Of a stretch of DNA of 64,000 nt, positions 63,785 through 64,000 are shown one piece after another (position 1 is the first letter of the stretch; each line of letters opens with the position of its first letter). Both the position numbers and the translations under genes were made by a program. This DNA is from [Clostridium] scindens ATCC 35704. GTDB lineage: Bacteria; Bacillota; Clostridia; Lachnospirales; Lachnospiraceae. The stretch spans positions 1,545,501 through 1,609,500 of the forward strand of contig NZ_CP036170.1 in assembly GCF_004295125.1 (NCBI RefSeq). The letters are read 5' to 3'. A model generated the notes under the pieces. The model searched no databases, was not told the origin of the DNA, and saw only the letters and a list, made by a program, of their open reading frames with translations.

Positions 63785-64000
63785 AACTGCCAAAAAAGTC
63801 ATCCGCGTACTGCCGCCTACGAAGAACCATAAGTTCTGCTGGTATAACGGCGAACCGGAAGAATACAGGATCTCTTTGTCTGTTGGGACAGTCCTAGGGC
63901 GGAATATATGCGCCGCCATGCGGCGGAAACGCCAGGGAATGACGTGCCGGAAAAGTTAAGGGATATCAAGACACCAGCGCTGATTGTAAGCGGAGGGGAT
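63778..64000 (+). pseudogene. Mixed gene remnants running off the window end
   Basis: One frame reads KKVIRVLPPTKNHKFCWYNG, then EPEEYR, of unknown origin. Another, open from about 63870 to the last base, reads SPRAEYMRRHAAETPGND then VPEKLRDIKTPALIVSGGD, the C-terminal part of an alpha/beta hydrolase (acid loop GGD). There is no start for it, so it looks like another deletion junction, but the end lies outside the window. Confidence 0.5.

Noticed and set aside
1-64000. CRISPR arrays, rRNA operons, phage structural genes, NRPS/PKS or RiPP clusters
   Set aside because: I looked for regularly spaced repeats and for characteristic motifs of these systems and saw none.

Overview
The window looks like chromosomal DNA of an anaerobic Firmicute, most likely a Lachnospiraceae gut commensal of the Dorea / Faecalicatena / Clostridium scindens type. 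The evidence is protein style (permuted PstS, CD1871A-type CXXC peptide, superoxide reductase plus rubredoxin, Tn1549-type conjugation genes), strong AGGAGG ribosome binding sites, and many short intergenic rho-independent terminators. This is an inference from style; there is no rRNA in the window. One tRNA is present, tRNA-Ala(CGC).

Layout. 1-3.3 kb: end of a membrane protein gene, then a redox operon (TlpA-like lipoprotein, 48-residue CD1871A CXXC peptide, multi-[4Fe-4S] membrane protein, a DUF6132-like peptide with an in-frame TGA and a SECIS-like stem-loop, and an Rrf2 regulator). 3.3-15.8 kb: housekeeping and accessory genes (alpha/beta hydrolases, RecQ, HD hydrolase, P-type ATPase, metallophosphoesterase, tyrosine phosphatase, HAD phosphatase, rubredoxin/superoxide reductase, rRNA methyltransferase-like protein). 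15.9-22.1 kb: a complete phosphate regulon pstS-pstC-pstA-pstB-phoU-phoB-phoR behind a Pho-box promoter. 22.4-28.4 kb: an InlB-repeat surface protein and a two-component system with its MacB/FtsX-type ABC exporter. 28.4-31 kb: gene remnants, a tRNA and a short RNA-like transcription unit. 31-37.4 kb: a MutS2-like protein, then a LysR regulator divergent from an SLC13 transporter, FAD oxidoreductase and chorismate mutase.

37.6-43.5 kb: IS21 and IS200 remnants, a damaged two-component pair, and an intact KdpD/KdpE-like pair placed directly before an alanine/glycine:cation symporter. 43.7-49.8 kb (minus strand, AT-rich): a winged-helix regulator, a DUF368 lipid-carrier transporter, a decayed Trk potassium system with a second KdpD/KdpE pair, and a CNNM protein. 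50.2-55.9 kb: a wreck of a Tn1549-like conjugative element ending in a truncated large serine recombinase that abuts a beheaded XRE regulator. 56-64 kb: small same-strand genes (GNATs, CatA-like, DUF5131, YjbR), many carrying internal deletions.

The most notable candidate system is the redox operon with a probable selenocysteine-containing small membrane protein. The most striking global pattern is that at least fifteen genes have lost internal or terminal segments, several so that two neighbours are welded into one chimera, while core genes between them are intact. This means either active reductive decay or an assembly problem, and it needs read-level checking.
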